A stretch of 64,000 nt of DNA, taken from contig CM057153.1 in the NCBI GenBank assembly GCA_029962745.1, positions 41,012,373 to 41,076,372 on the forward strand, given 5' to 3'. A model generated the notes under the pieces. That model was not told where the DNA came from, made no database searches, and saw only the letters and a program-made list of their open reading frames with translations. Below, piece after piece: positions 24,865-38,500 of this stretch. The stretch is from Echinometra lucunter (lineage: Eukaryota > Echinodermata > Echinoidea > Camarodonta > Echinometridae). Position 1 is the stretch's first letter. Each line of letters opens with the position of its first letter. A program made the position numbers and the translations under genes.

Positions 24865-24923
24865 TGTACATATGTGTACATATGTGTACATATGTGTACA
24901 TATGTGTACATATGTGTACATAA
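24865..24923. repeat. 10-bp tandem repeat (TATGTGTACA)
   Basis: Five perfect TATGTGTACA units from 24871 plus partial units on both sides, in the WDR35 downstream region. Confidence 0.95.
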
Positions 24924-26433
24924 GTGAACAATGATGAAAGGTCTACATTAGGAAAACGTTTATAAACCAGAAACCAGAAAGTCTAGACTTTGTGATAATT
25001 CTTACTTATTGCACATATATATTGTTATAAATAGTGTACAATAGTGTTGATGTATTTGTATTGCAATGTGTGTGAATTGTATGTATGTATCTTCCCTAAT
25101 GTAAAATGGATAAACATAACTTGCAATCATGCAATCAGAAAACACTTTACTTTGTTACCGTAAGTAATTAAGTGTGGAAACTAAACTCAGATGAAAATTC
25201 CCCCAGGGAACTATTTTCATGTTTTCATAATAACTGCATACATGTCAAAGTACTATTCAAAGTAGAGAATTTATAGGCTCTTGTGTATGGTACAAAAAGA
25301 AAAAAAAGAAAAGGTATTTAAGAGATTTGATGCTTACCTCCTAATGCAAAGTGTCAATTTAAAATGCCTGCAGCTACTACTGTGAAAGGAGAGAAGATCC
25401 TCATTCTGTTATTCAGTTTGCTACTTGTACTTGTCTTGGTCAAGAGTGTCAAGTTATTAGATATTTCTAGATGATTATAAATTTAACTGTGTAATTAAAA
25501 GAAGATTAATTTTTAATAGCAACATTATCTGTATAGAGTACAAATGACAAATCACCTTGAAAATAAAATTTGTGAAGTTTCATCTGTAAACATTTGTGTC
25601 CTCTAAGAACTTGTCTTGAGTTAAACTAACCATATACACTTGTACTTCTCTCCTCTCTTTCTGTCTCTTGCTTGAATCACTAGAAAAAACATTGTAGGAA
25701 AGAAAAAACAAAAAACAAAAAGAAAAAAACACATCCCAATCCTAGTTATTATCAGTGGTATGCCTATTGGCATTTTATTTATAAATCACCATCATGCCCA
25801 TGTAGTACCTTTGTTAGAATACACTCTCTTCCTCTCACTCTCTCATACAAACAAAGAAAAATATCAAATGTGTGTTTTTAATAAATTCCTAAATACAAAC
25901 ACCTAAACATGTACAATGCATTCTTATATTGGTTCATTCCACATTTTGTAAATGAAAATACACATGACATAAAATAAATTATATTGACAATGTGGAAGAT
26001 ACAAGCAGGAATGCAAACAAAGTTCCTTGATGACAGATGATTGACCTTTTGACCTTTTTTGACTTAGTGCAACATGACCAAAGCTTAGTTCAATGCTTCG
26101 AACAAAGGAAACCTTGGAAAGAGATGCTTCTTCTTTTTTACTTCACTACTTTACAAAAGGAACAGGGGTGCTAATCCCTTCATACATAATGACTGTATCA
26201 TTATGATCAATTAATACATAGGAGGTAGGAGATAAAACCATTGAAGTTTAACAAATCACAGCTCTTACTCCATTTTGTCACCAACAATTATAATTGAAGA
26301 AAAAATATGACCCAAAAAACAAATACAAGAAAGAAAAATTTTTGATCACAGGTAATTCATAACTGCAGAACATCAAGCAACATGGTTTTTTAAAAGTATT
26401 GTGCTGATATTTGTAATGAGAAAACCACAAACC

Positions 26434-27207
26434 AGGGAGGTGTTTCATGTTCAGTTTGACTTAAAGGGAAAGTCCGCCCGAAAAGTTTCACTGTTTCACT
26501 AAAAGGAGATGAATTTGAAAAGCATTTAAAAAAAGAAATGAGCAAAATCGGTCAAAGAATAAGAAAATTACACTCATTTACATTTTCTAGTAAATTACTC
26601 TCAGCTCTGCAAATTGGCAACACATGACATTATATGCGAGCAGCTCTCCATTCATTTTGTACATGAAATTTCACATTTTCTCAATTTTCTTGGAAGTTAC
26701 ACATTTTCTCACCCCATAGTCAAGTATGTTATGTAAAAAGCAATTCTTCTGTACATACATTGACTATGGGGGTAAGAAAATGTGTAACTTCCAAGAAAAT
26801 TGAGAAAATGTGAAATTTATGTACAAAGTGAAAGGAGAGCTGCTGGCATATGATGTCATCAGTGTTGCCAATTTGCAGGGCTTAACTAACTAATTAACTA
26901 GAAAATGTAAATAAGTGTTATTTCCTTATTCTTTGACTGATTTTGCTCGTTTCTTTTTTAAAATTCTGTTCAAATTCATCTTCTTTTATTGAAACAGAGA
27001 AACTTCTCGGGTGGACTTTGCCTTTAAAGTCATGCGTAAGCACCAATACGCACTCAGTATTTAACGCATAATCTCAATGATAGACTTCCCAATAGCGTAC
27101 GTCCCCTGAGCATGATCTGACCAATGCAAAGATGCGTAATATACAGCACGCAACTAAGAATTTAAGTGCGACTTAAAGCCAAACTTAACTCTTTGTGAAA
27201 CACCCCC
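26434..27207. mobile_element. MITE family F, interrupted copy
   Basis: Left end GGGAGGTGTTTCATG and TTTGACTTAA at 26434-26464; right part AGTCATGCGTAAGCACC to CTTTGTGAAACACCCCC at 27028-27207. The middle is a 559-bp TTAA element (26465-27023). Same family as 10930-11127, where TTTGACTTAAAATCATG is continuous. Confidence 0.8.
26465..27023. mobile_element. TTAA-flanked foldback element, AGGGAAAGTCC family, 559 bp
   Basis: TTAA at 26461-26464 and again at 27024-27027. Left end AGGGAAAGTCCGCCCGAAAA; the right end inverted reads AGGCAAAGTCCACCCGAGAA. The pairing continues almost the full length (CAAATTGGCAACAC at 26611 with GTGTTGCCAATTTG at 26863), around a short loop near 26740. Ends AGG...CCT and TTAA duplication suit a non-autonomous Kolobok or piggyBac element; the family assignment is inference. 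Confidence 0.9.
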
Positions 27208-30137
27208 AGATATTCAAATGATATAATGGGGTATATATAATTTGTGAGTGGAATTATGGGCATGTCTCAGTAACAAATTTATAGTGAGCCCATTCACAAA
27301 AGAGATATTTAGATTTCAATCAAAATCTCACTGTATGATGTCCTGTCACACAGGCATTTCCGATGTAACGAATATGACATTCAGACTGATTTTTGGTCAT
27401 TTAAGAAAAATTTTACTCAAAATCAAAGATTCATTAAAAATGTTTAAACACATGAATCAGACATGTTTGATTATCAGAGACATACACAACAAATATGACT
27501 GTACTTGACTGAATAGTTGAAGAGAAAATGGAATTTTTGTAAGCATAACAGTCAGGATTTGAAATGGACAAGGATGTTTCATCCTTTGAAATATTGGAAA
27601 AATAGGGAAGGTTTGGAGTTGAGTAAGTCTAGTTTAGTTACATGTATTACAGTGGAAACTCAGTTTAAGAAGGACCTTGGGAACAGGAAAATTACCTTGT
27701 TAATATCAGGAATTTCATTTTATTGGGGTACAAAAACAAAAGAACATAAAGATGAGAGACCAGCAAAAAAAGGAACATAATGGATATGACAGCTTTTGCC
27801 TAACAGACTTGATACTATTAAGAGACATGATACTTTCGCTGGCTTTGTTTTTTTAAAACCTCTGTAACTTGGTTTAAAATATTGAATGGTTCATGCCAAT
27901 CTCATATCAGCAATTTTTGTTCCATTCATTACAACTTTTTACAACAAGAACAAGAAATTAAATCTGAAATGCATGTGGTGAGAAATAGGCGTTGAATAAT
28001 GAGACCCAAATGTAGGACATATCAACTGAAATTGTTGCCTCATTTTGCGAAAATTTCGTGTTTTTTAAAAGAAAATTATGAAAATGTATTTCAATCCTAC
28101 TGATAAAAAAAAATCAAACTATGATTGACACTAGTCATGGTAACACAAATAATTCTGGAGGTTATCCTCAATTTTGTGATTTTTGGACAGTGAACAATTT
28201 CTGTATAATTGCTAAAATGTAGGACATAAAAATTCTGTTTGATTTCACTCTAAATGACCTTTATGATTAACACAGAGCCCATGGCAAATAATTTCTGTTA
28301 TTTGATTCATGAATGGAATCTATTTAAACAGAACACTATCATTGTAATGATTCATGAATGGAATCTCCTGAATGAAAATTTTCTGTTCAAACACAAAAAG
28401 TGTGAGATTTTGAATTGTTTTAATTGCTCTGTATCTGAATGCCCAATGATATATTTCATCATATGATTATATATATATATACATGTAATGCATTATGCAA
28501 AAGAGATTTTGCATTCTACACCTTTTTTGTTACAAAAATAAACATGTTAAGTACCTTATCTGCCTGTGTAAATACAAACTACACACTTCTTATCAATGTC
28601 ATTACAATACTGTTGGCATAAGACAAGGTTTCACATTAAGAGATTTTTTTAATAATTTAAGTAACAAAAAAGTGTTCTCTAAATTGCATCAAGACAACGG
28701 CAGATTACATGTCATGTGATTGTTCAATGAACATGTCAGCAGATGCAGCATGGTGAGCTATTTTCAGCAATAGATTTTTTTTTCTAAATGAGCAATGAAG
28801 TGAAACTATTTACTAACCAAATAGTAAAGATCATTGTATAATATTAACTTTAGGGGCTGGAATATGGTTTCTATTCAAGAGTTTAAACCACTGGAAAATA
28901 AGTTTGGACTGTATGGAAATAATCCTAAAGCCAAGGAATTTATCATATGATTCTACAAGATCAAATACCGACCAAGAGACATCAGACTAGACTGGAATAA
29001 AAGATATCTAAACTTTGTACATATCAACAATTCTACCTGCTTCTCAACATGTAGCGCATACTTTTCCAAAACATGCTTAAAATATCTGTCTCATATCCAA
29101 TGCATATGATATAAATGAGTGCTATTTAAGAGAAACCACCATTTATCTCCATTATAATGAATAACATACTTGGTATGGTTGCAGGAGCTAAAGCTGGGCT
29201 AATGATATCCAAAGTCCTATGGAGGTGTATAGAGATGTTATATCATGTGATAATGCCATTTAATTTTTCATTATCATTAATATATATGTGTGATTAAATG
29301 TATGATTATAGTCCTGTCATTAAAGGCACTAATCCACACAAAAATTAAAATGATGCAAACATAATCTGCATATGTAAAAATGAAATGCATACTACTAGAA
29401 AACTCTGTCAAATTCAGAAACTTTTTAAAAATGTGTTTGGTAACAGTAGGCAGATGCCAACCATCAAACTTCTGCATAACATGTTAAATTGAGCCATTTT
29501 TCAAATGTCCACAAGTTTTCAAATGTGTCCAACATAATCTATTAGGAGTAAAGAGGTAAAAACATGTCAGTGATGGCTGATTGAAAATGTTCTCTTAAAG
29601 GCCAAGGTTTTCTCAATTCATAGAATATGTGATTCCAATTGTATACAGCACAGGATCATCTATATGTTTGAAATGTTGAAATAGAGCTTTCCCACATTTT
29701 GGAATAGATAATTCATATTTTCCTAGAAAGGGTGGGGATTAATGCAGCCTGAGAACTAATAAATATATCATACAAATATGATAAAAGAAAGAGGCACCAT
29801 CTATTAAATAACTTTTAAAAGCAAGATACATTGTAAGATCACACTTGCAAGGCAAAGCAAAGGAAAGTGGCTAAATTAAAACATGACACAAAAGGATAGA
29901 AAATAGTTGTGATATGAGAGGAGGTATGTTTGCTGAATCAGACTTTTAGATTAGTTTTGGAATACTCTACATTGTTTCTATTGTTGGATCCAGGTATATT
30001 GTTTGAACTGTCAAAATATTAAAAATGATCACAAAGTAATAACCATAAGATCATATGCTTTACAAATCAAATAACTACTAGTGGTAGTTTGAAAATTGCT
30101 GGCAGTTAAGTGTTGAGATCATAATCATGAAACCATA
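27208..30137. other. intergenic, nothing recognised
   Basis: AT-rich sequence between WDR35 and EXT1. Reading frames are short and unlike known proteins. A duplicated TTCATGAATGGAATCT near 28306 and 28350 is the only local repeat noted. Confidence 0.6.
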
Positions 30138-30141
30138 CTAA

Positions 30142-30834
30142 AGGCCCCCTCACACCTGACCGAATGTAGGCGGACGAAGGGTGACGAATTGGAAAAATGC
30201 ACGAAATGCACGCGAATTCAACGAATTCAAATAAAATTTCCGTCAAATCATGCGATCATTAACTATTGTCAAATTTTATCAACGAACGGTAAGCGAAGGA
30301 TAAATATGACATATGAAGGATATCGATTTTTCGGTTCACCTCTTTGAGTAAATTGCAGCCGAAGGCGGGCGAAAGGTTGATATAACCCAATAAGACGAAC
30401 GAACAGTGAGCAATGGTCTGATATGGCGTGCGATTAGAAACGAAGACGAGGGAATAGATCGGGCGTTTGTCATCGTGTTGCTTCGTTAAGGGTTCTTTCG
30501 AGATCGGTCCACTTTGGCAAAAGCGCGATGAGGGACTATGCGCGACAATAACACACGAACGATGAACGAACGATGAACGCAGACTAAATAAGAGATGCAA
30601 ATTCAAACAGATGACCAACGATTTTTCAATTCGTTGGGAAATTTTAAACATGTTCAAAATTTCCGCGCGAATTTGAATAATCGCAGCTGTTAGTTCAGAA
30701 GGTGTACGAACCCAAACACGAAGGGTAAATATGATTTACTATCAGTTACCATTGAAAACGATTTTTCTAAAAAATGCCTTTCGCCAGCCATCGCAAGGCA
30801 TATTTCAGGCAATTCGGTTAGGTGTGAGGGGGCT
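30142..30834. mobile_element. TTAA-type foldback element, AGGCCCCCTCACACC family, 693 bp
   Basis: Left end AGGCCCCCTCACACCTGACC preceded by CTAA (30138-30141); the right end inverted reads AGCCCCCTCACACCTAACCG and is followed by TTAA (30835-30838). The left target copy has one change. The interior is richer in CpG than its surroundings and carries ACGAACGATGA direct repeats. Reading frames inside, including one of 132 codons on the minus strand, match nothing I know. Confidence 0.85.
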
Positions 30835-30838
30835 TTAA

Positions 30839-33800
30839 GCCTTGTTTGCATCTGAAATGGAAGTCCAGTTCTGGTAAGGGCAATGATACTTTGTAAGAAT
30901 GCTATTTTTTTTCTTCTTACATGAAAACATGAAAGAATATTTATAGACAACAATGTAACATGAAAAGAGAAAACTCCTTTAAGGCCTCTTATTGAAACTT
31001 TGAACTAAATCTGGTACTCATACATACATGTATGTGTGTAGTCTATATCTATATCCTCATAGAGTGATGTTCACTGTATGAGAGTTTATGCAAGACTAAC
31101 CAAATTCTAAATCCTCACTATTCCATTATCCTTTCATATGGCATAATCTTTGAATAGTACCTGAAATAATTTATCCTTCATTTTATGCAATCAAAACATG
31201 GCTGATTGATTTATTTGTTTTTAAGAATTCTATCAATGACCATCTCAAGAATATCTGCTACTCAGTTATGCAACACACTATACAATTCATTGCAACTTAG
31301 CTAAGCTATACGATGAACTGGCTTCTGATAATTATAACTATAGTCTTCAATATGACAACTAGGAAGCCATTCATCAAACACAGCCTGTAATATCTCTTCT
31401 CTACTACCTTGAAAGAGTCAACTCTTAATCCATATGTACAATCAAATTTACCAGATGTACAATGGGCAGTATTGTTGCATTGTCCTACAAGAAATCAAAG
31501 TGTATAAAACTCATGGCTGCAAGATAAGAATTTTAGAGATTCAAGCCCCATCCTAACAGCAGGACAGAGCATTGATATAACCAATCTGCACCCAGTAGTG
31601 GGTACTTATTAGAAAGGAATACCTACATGTCATAAGTTGTAGGCAGTGAAATGTATTATAGGCAAGCTAAAGATGAAGGAATCTTGGTGGAGAATGAACA
31701 TTTGTATTGGAAATATAAAATATTGTTATCTTTACTGCAATGTTCTGTATCATTATGGAAATGAAATAAATCTTTAGAAATGAACAATAAGGGTTTCCCA
31801 TAAATAACAGGTCCTGTTCGAATACAAAGACTTGGATTTAAATGAAAGATTAAAAATACTGCAGGCTTCAAAATTAATCCTTAAATATGAGACCTGACAG
31901 AGAATAATGGATGGATACATTGAAAAAGTGTCCAATATTTCATATGTAAAAACAAAGTACAATTTACCCTGTATCTTGTCAGACCTTTAACAAGCAATGG
32001 TTATCAAAAAAGGGGGAAAATTTCACTTGAAAAAAAAACAAAGAATGAAAGCAACCATGTCAAACTATGTGAAGTGAAAGTGTTAGTAAATATTACATTA
32101 CATACATTCTGTATAAGATAACATTGTTTGAAATAATGCAAGGCATAGATTAGGAACAATATCACCCCTTGATAACTACCCCCTAAATACATGACAATGT
32201 GATAGAAGAACTTTTTTAATAATCTAAACTACTATTTGAGGAAATCAATAGTCATAATTTCAAATAGGAAATAAAGAAATATCAGACATAATGCTGAATA
32301 GAAATATCGACAAGAAATAAGGAAATGGTGAAAATACAAATCACTAATCCAGTATTCTTATCATCTTATGCATGATTCAAATATATTACACTCATAAATA
32401 AAAAAATGCATATATATCTTGTATTTCTTTATCTTTGGGTATCTACATTTGCATGAAGGCATAGCGACTTTCATAGCACTAAAAACAAATAATCGGTGAA
32501 AAAAAACTTTGCAATATGGAATCCATGTTTAGCACCTTGACAAGAGATACAATAAAAGTGAAAGATATTCTACAACATATGATACAATATGTAAAGGTTA
32601 CCAATGAAAATTAATTTTTAATATTTTTTTTTCATTATTTATGCCACAGGTCTATTCTGTCTAATGTACTACAAAGGGATATATAGTAAACTTTATAATG
32701 TAAGTTGAATAAAGTCCTGACTGACTTCCCAAATGTTCCAGAATATGACAAAACTTACCATGCATTTTCAAAATCAATAAACAGCTATTTCGCATCTTTA
32801 TTTTCTGAAATAAACAAATGCAGCCAGTCATTTTCTTCAGTTATTTTTCATTTATATTTTTTTCCAGATAATAGATGATATCTAAGCTAGAAGTGCAGAT
32901 AAAAATAGGTTCTTTTTTGTTTGTTTCATGTTATCTTATTTTGGAGTCATTATACTGTCCACCCCACATTTTGTCCCATGCAGGGTTTACACAATTATCA
33001 AGTCAACACTAAATTTTCATCATGTATTTTTCCTAAACATAGAGATTCTCAGATTTTTCAATTTCATACTTTTCTGTGTACTTAACCAGCTTAAGCCCCA
33101 TGTGAAGAACAATCAATAATTGCTATTGAGTGAAAAGGAGCTTTGAAGTTTGCAACAAAGGAGTAAGCTGACCATGCTCTCTTTCTAGCAATCTACACAA
33201 TCAGATAATAAAGAGATTACCACTGAGTTTATCCCATCTGTTTCTTTTACAAGTAAAAAGGTATATTGATTTTCATAGGAATGACAAAACTATCCTATCT
33301 ATAGAAATATGGTCATTATAAACTGCAAAGACTCATATTGCCAGGGGAAAAGTTGTTAGGAGCTGAGATGCCAACAATCCCATTCATACAACCTGCTGTG
33401 TCCAAAATGTGGCCACATGCTAGCAGAGAGAGATATTTAAACATATCACACCTATGTTTAATGTCAACTTTTAACTAGCATTCAACCCTGCGTGCATGTC
33501 AGAAAGTGAGTTGTACAATACACAGCCACAAAAATTTCTGAATCATGTTTAGTAAACTACATATGATTCAGAAAATATTTTCCTTTACAAATTGGACAAA
33601 CCAACAAATAAATAAAGAAATAAAAATACAAGAAGAGAGAACACAGACAAATGATTAGACAAAATGTGACTAAACAACTCAAGGAAAATTTAATAAGAGT
33701 TGATAGTGAGTAAACCTAACTGTACTTATACCAAAGCAAAGTTAACACATAAAGAGACCATGATCTAGACATCTTGCATTCATGTCAAGGGTGAGTAATA

Positions 33801-35159
33801 GTAAAATGATCTTTAACACTTCATTGTGTTATAGCCTTCTCTTGCAACATGTATCATGTGAGAGGTATAATTAACCTTAGTCTACATGCCTTCCTATATC
33901 ATCCCATATCTACACATTCTACCATAATTTTCTAATTATTGTAAATAGTTCCTTTTGATTATGCATGTCAGTATTAAACCTCATTAAATCATTGGCTGAG
34001 AGTAGGTCATGAAATGAGTTATGCACTGTTAATTAGTTTTGGCTGTACCATGATTCCCCCCAGCTAATACAATCCAATGCATTAAGAGTAATATGTTATT
34101 TGTAAACCATCAATAAACATTTAACGGTTAAAAACCACAGGTAAGAACAAGCTCTCCCACTCTGTCTCTCTCTCTCTATATATATACATGTATACAGCAT
34201 ATCCCTCCTAAAACATTTCTAAAACTCTAATCTACTGCTCTCATTCCCAGAAAAATATAGAAACTCTAATCTCACTCTCATTCATATGTTCTCTGACTTT
34301 TATACAAAAAGCAAGACTTTCCTTTAAAATCTAACACACACAATATTTTCAATATTTCCATAATAATACCTTATGAATAGATTACATCTGGTTATCAAAA
34401 AAATATCTCTGCTCAAATGATTTTATATCTGAACAATTTTCATATCTCTTAAAATGATCTCATATCCATAAAACTGTCCCATGGTGAACACATACACACA
34501 TAAATTTAGCATGACATATTAATGTGATATTATTCATCTCTTATTAGTATAATGGATGCTGTCAAACTTGTCTTAGGTTGGAAGGTGATCTCTGGCTTGC
34601 TCCTTCATCCTGTAGATTCACCTATAAGGTACAAGGTAATTCCCTCTTCCTTGATAAGTTCCTGTGTTCTCCCTTCATCTAACCAGGAAGGTGTAAGATC
34701 TCATGTGATGGATATCTAGCCCAAGGCTATGAACAGGGTTCATTTGAGAGACTTCACCATCCTTCTCTCATGTTGGAGATATTTGAATGTCTCATGTTGT
34801 AGTACTTGGATGAAATGGGATGTAAGGTGCCCAAGAATCCTGGGTTCATAAATATGTTCCAAAAAGGTAATATCAATACCAGCAATGAAGCTTCTCCTGA
34901 TTCATTCTAAACTGAAGCATGCATGTATTTCTAGATTTAAGGTCAAAGGTCACTATTCAAAAGAAGATGGACATGGAAGATAATTAGAAAGCTGTGTGAC
35001 CTTCCTTGGTCCCATTCACAGACATTGATGTACATGTTGTATGAGTAGTACTCTTAATTACTGTTTGGCACATGAACCACATGTTTGCAGTCCAACAATG
35101 GGGCAATGTGCACCTTGAAAACATTCTAGTACTTTCTTCTACAAGTGGTGGGTTTATTC
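30839..35159. other. intergenic and EXT1 3' flank, nothing further recognised
   Basis: No coding similarity seen. It likely includes the EXT1 3' UTR just below 35160. An AATAAA on the minus strand lies only a few bases after the EXT1 stop (35153-35158), too close to be an obvious sole poly(A) signal; other candidates cannot be ranked. A perfect AGGTCAAAGGTCA lies at 34940-34952. Confidence 0.6.
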
Positions 35160-35541
35160 TCACGTCCTTGGTTTAGGGTCAACAACCTCTATTTTTCTAT
35201 AACGTTTTCTCATGTTTGAAACAGGATCTTTATAAAGGACAGGATCCAGACGCATCTGTGATCTAACCAGCGGCATGGTTCCCATAATGTCTGAGAATTC
35301 ATTGATGCATTCCTGGCGTTGCTGGAAGTGTTCTGCACTAAGCCATCGAGCAGCTAGGGCTGATGTTGAGGATGTTAACATAGTGTCACGGTATTGTTTA
35401 CGCTGTGTGACCTTGATAGGTGGTAGCATGGTTACTCTGGCTACTAAGAAGTTCATTAAGATGTCATCACAATTGTTGGTGCGATCCACATGGGCACGCA
35501 ACGGTGAAGGCAGTATATGGGTAAACAGGTAATGATAGTAC
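35160..35541 (-). CDS. EXT1: EXT1 terminal coding exon
   Basis: [59 protein letters not shown] and [16 protein letters not shown] then TGA. The last ~10 residues extend past the human C-terminus (KYRDIERL). Acceptor TTCTTTAG. Confidence 0.97.
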
Positions 35542-38500
35542 CTAAAGAAACAACACATAAATGAAAATTTGTGAATTCACTGAATAGAAAGAGATTCCTA
35601 AAGTGATTAAAACAGAGAAATGTTACTTTCTTTGATGCTCATGGGCAATCAATTCCCTTGAAAATATACCACATAAAGCAGAGAGATTCATTCCAGTAAG
35701 AGTCAAAGGAGCTAGATTTACATGTGAGTGTCATTCCGCCATAATATGACTTGGAAGTTGAATGTGGTATAGATTATGAACCTGTGCAAGAAACCTCTAA
35801 TAAAACATGAATATATATGGAAGAGCTTATTAAAATGTGGCAAATAGTTTCAAGACAGACAAAACAAAAATGACACTGAAAAAAGGAAGCAATATCTACA
35901 CAAACAGAAAAACAAATAAGGGAAAGAGAGAGAAAGAGAGTGAGAAAGAGGGAGAGAGAAAGAGATATATGTCCCACCTATGATAGAATGCTGCTCCAGT
36001 AAGTACCATGGAATACTCATTAGTCCATTTTGATGAGTATCCCCAACGCCCTTTTGCTTGGTCCCAATAATGATTTCTAGCCGGATAGCCTACAAGTCTG
36101 CTTGGGAAAGTCTGCCATACAGAGAAGGCAAAGTCAACCTAATGGTCACATACACAAACAAAGAAAAAAACATATTTAGGTTCATTAAATCTATGAAATG
36201 AACTCATTATTGTATGTCATTACATGGACACATGAAAATTAATTAGCAACAATTCTCAAGACAATTTGAGATATAAAGATCAAACTTTACAGGCTTATTG
36301 GTAACAAGATACTCTATTTATGCTAAGTTCATCAGACCATAGCCAAGACTACAAGGGAAAGGTGGTGAGGGGAGGTATCTGTCATTCTCTGACTGATACA
36401 CAATCAAAATAGACATATTTTTAAAGATGGATATTGAACCCAGAAGAAATATGATTTCAAGACTACTGTGTCCTGTGTCCTCATCAAAGTATTTGATAGT
36501 GTAAATAATTCTATACAAACCTCATCTGTGGTGAGTTGAGCATCTTCATCTAAACTAAGAACAGCATCCATCTCAATTACTGAGTTAGGAGAGAAACGAC
36601 TGCTCAGAGACTGAAAGACACAAAAAAAAACCCACACTATATGTTTATAAACCTTTTCACATTATTTATTTCCCCATCCTAAACCCTTTTGTCTGTCTTC
36701 ACAAGTTTATATTTAAACCATGCTTTAATCCTTCACTAGTGTAGTACATGCATGTCCCCTTGTCCAATGGGCTGACAATTATGTGCCTAAAGTATGTTTA
36801 TTTACCCTCATTTATTCTCATATTTAGGTCGATGATAAAGCATTACACTATGGCTAAGACCATGGTTTAAAATAATCCTCCTGCAAGGCTTTATGTTTTC
36901 ATACTTTTATGTTGGTACTCCATTCATTTGTTTTGTATCTAAAATTTCAACTGATCATCATAGTTATACCGCCTCATTGCGACCAGCAACCAGGCAAAAC
37001 ATAAACAGATACAAGCTATCTTTGTCACTATCATCATCATCATCATCATCATCATCACCACCATTATAAACCTATCATCACCATTGCCATTACTATCACT
37101 ATTACATCTATCACAGATACATGCTCTGTGATCCTTTCTTTGTTCATCTTAACACCAATATTAATGAACATAACTATCATATCATAAATGTACAGCAAAT
37201 GATAAAATACCAGCAGTATTTCCTTGATATGCAAAGATCATGTACCATTAATCCATTCTGACAGGATTTGATCAGCTTTTATTCTTCAAATTGGCAACAC
37301 TAACATTCTTATTTTATTGCTACATTTTTCTTATGAAACGTCATGTATCTGAAATGAATATAAATTGACAGACATTTATGAGAAGTCAAAAGTTGCCAAT
37401 TTGCAGGGGAAAACGGTGATTTTAAACCTTTGATCACATTGCCAATTTAAGGATTTTAATGCTTATTTTCCTTAAAAAAATTTTCAACATCAAACAACGA
37501 ATAATGACGCAACCAAAATGGGCACAGTTTGTGTAGAATTTTTTGCTCTTTCTGCTCATGTATTTGGTATGATTTTTAGGGCTTTGCATCAAAATACATT
37601 AGGCCAAACCACAAAATGTGGACTCTGTCACGAATGGGTTAACAGCAGGCATCAAAAGAGACAAAAGTTTGTACAATTTTAGTGAAGATGTTACCTTAAT
37701 ATCTGTTTCAATGACTGTAAGAGGGACTTGAAGCTTTGGCCATCTTGACTTTGGTGGAAGTGGTCTATCTACCTGCCATAACACCACAATCTATCACAAG
37801 AAAACAGGAAAGAAAGACAATTAGGTAAAGAAGTGTATGATCACAGACATGGATATGGTAGAAATATGGTTTTGTTGGTGCATTATGATTAATACTATAG
37901 CAATAATCAATTTTCTCCATAAAATCCTGCAAAAAATAATCTTGAACTCGAAAGAAAACTGAATAACGACAAATAATTAGGGTTATATGTCGAGCATCTG
38001 CTTTCTAATTCAGTAATATCATTTCTACAGCTCCTCAGCATTCTTTACTTTGATATTTACTAATGTGACTGATAATCTCTACTGATCAACTTAAAAACAA
38101 GGAAAACATTAATACAGAAACTGGGATTTTCTCATAAAGGTAGGCATTTAAAGGTAATAAGCAGTAGTGGGAAAGATGGCACTTTGAATATTTAACTACT
38201 TTGTTAGGTGGAATGAAAATTACTACATTAAGTGATGTAGAATGACTAATTTCGAACATAGCTGATGTTTTTAAAAAAAATATTTGTTTAGAAAGGCTAA
38301 AATATCAACGGAAGAAACGTCTCAGCGCGGGCCAGCGTCGAAAATTCACACACGTGTAAATAGTGTGCGCGAACCGCTACGCGCCGTTGAGCCGAGAGCA
38401 TCGGGGTAGGTGGTCCGTAGTGAGGGTATAAGGTAAAGGTTGATATACCATCATTTCAATTGTTTTACTGAAAATCACCGGAAATCATGAACAGAATACT

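Noticed and set aside
30259..30657. 132-codon minus-strand frame
   Set aside because: It lies inside a TTAA-type foldback element and has no recognisable domain.
34940..34952. AGGTCAAAGGTCA nuclear-receptor DR1 motif (also at 46453-46465)
   Set aside because: Similar words recur inside repeats of this genome (near 18766), so chance or repeat origin is likely; no evidence of function.
35275..35532. Plus-strand frame of 85 codons
   Set aside because: It is the antisense shadow of the EXT1 terminal exon.
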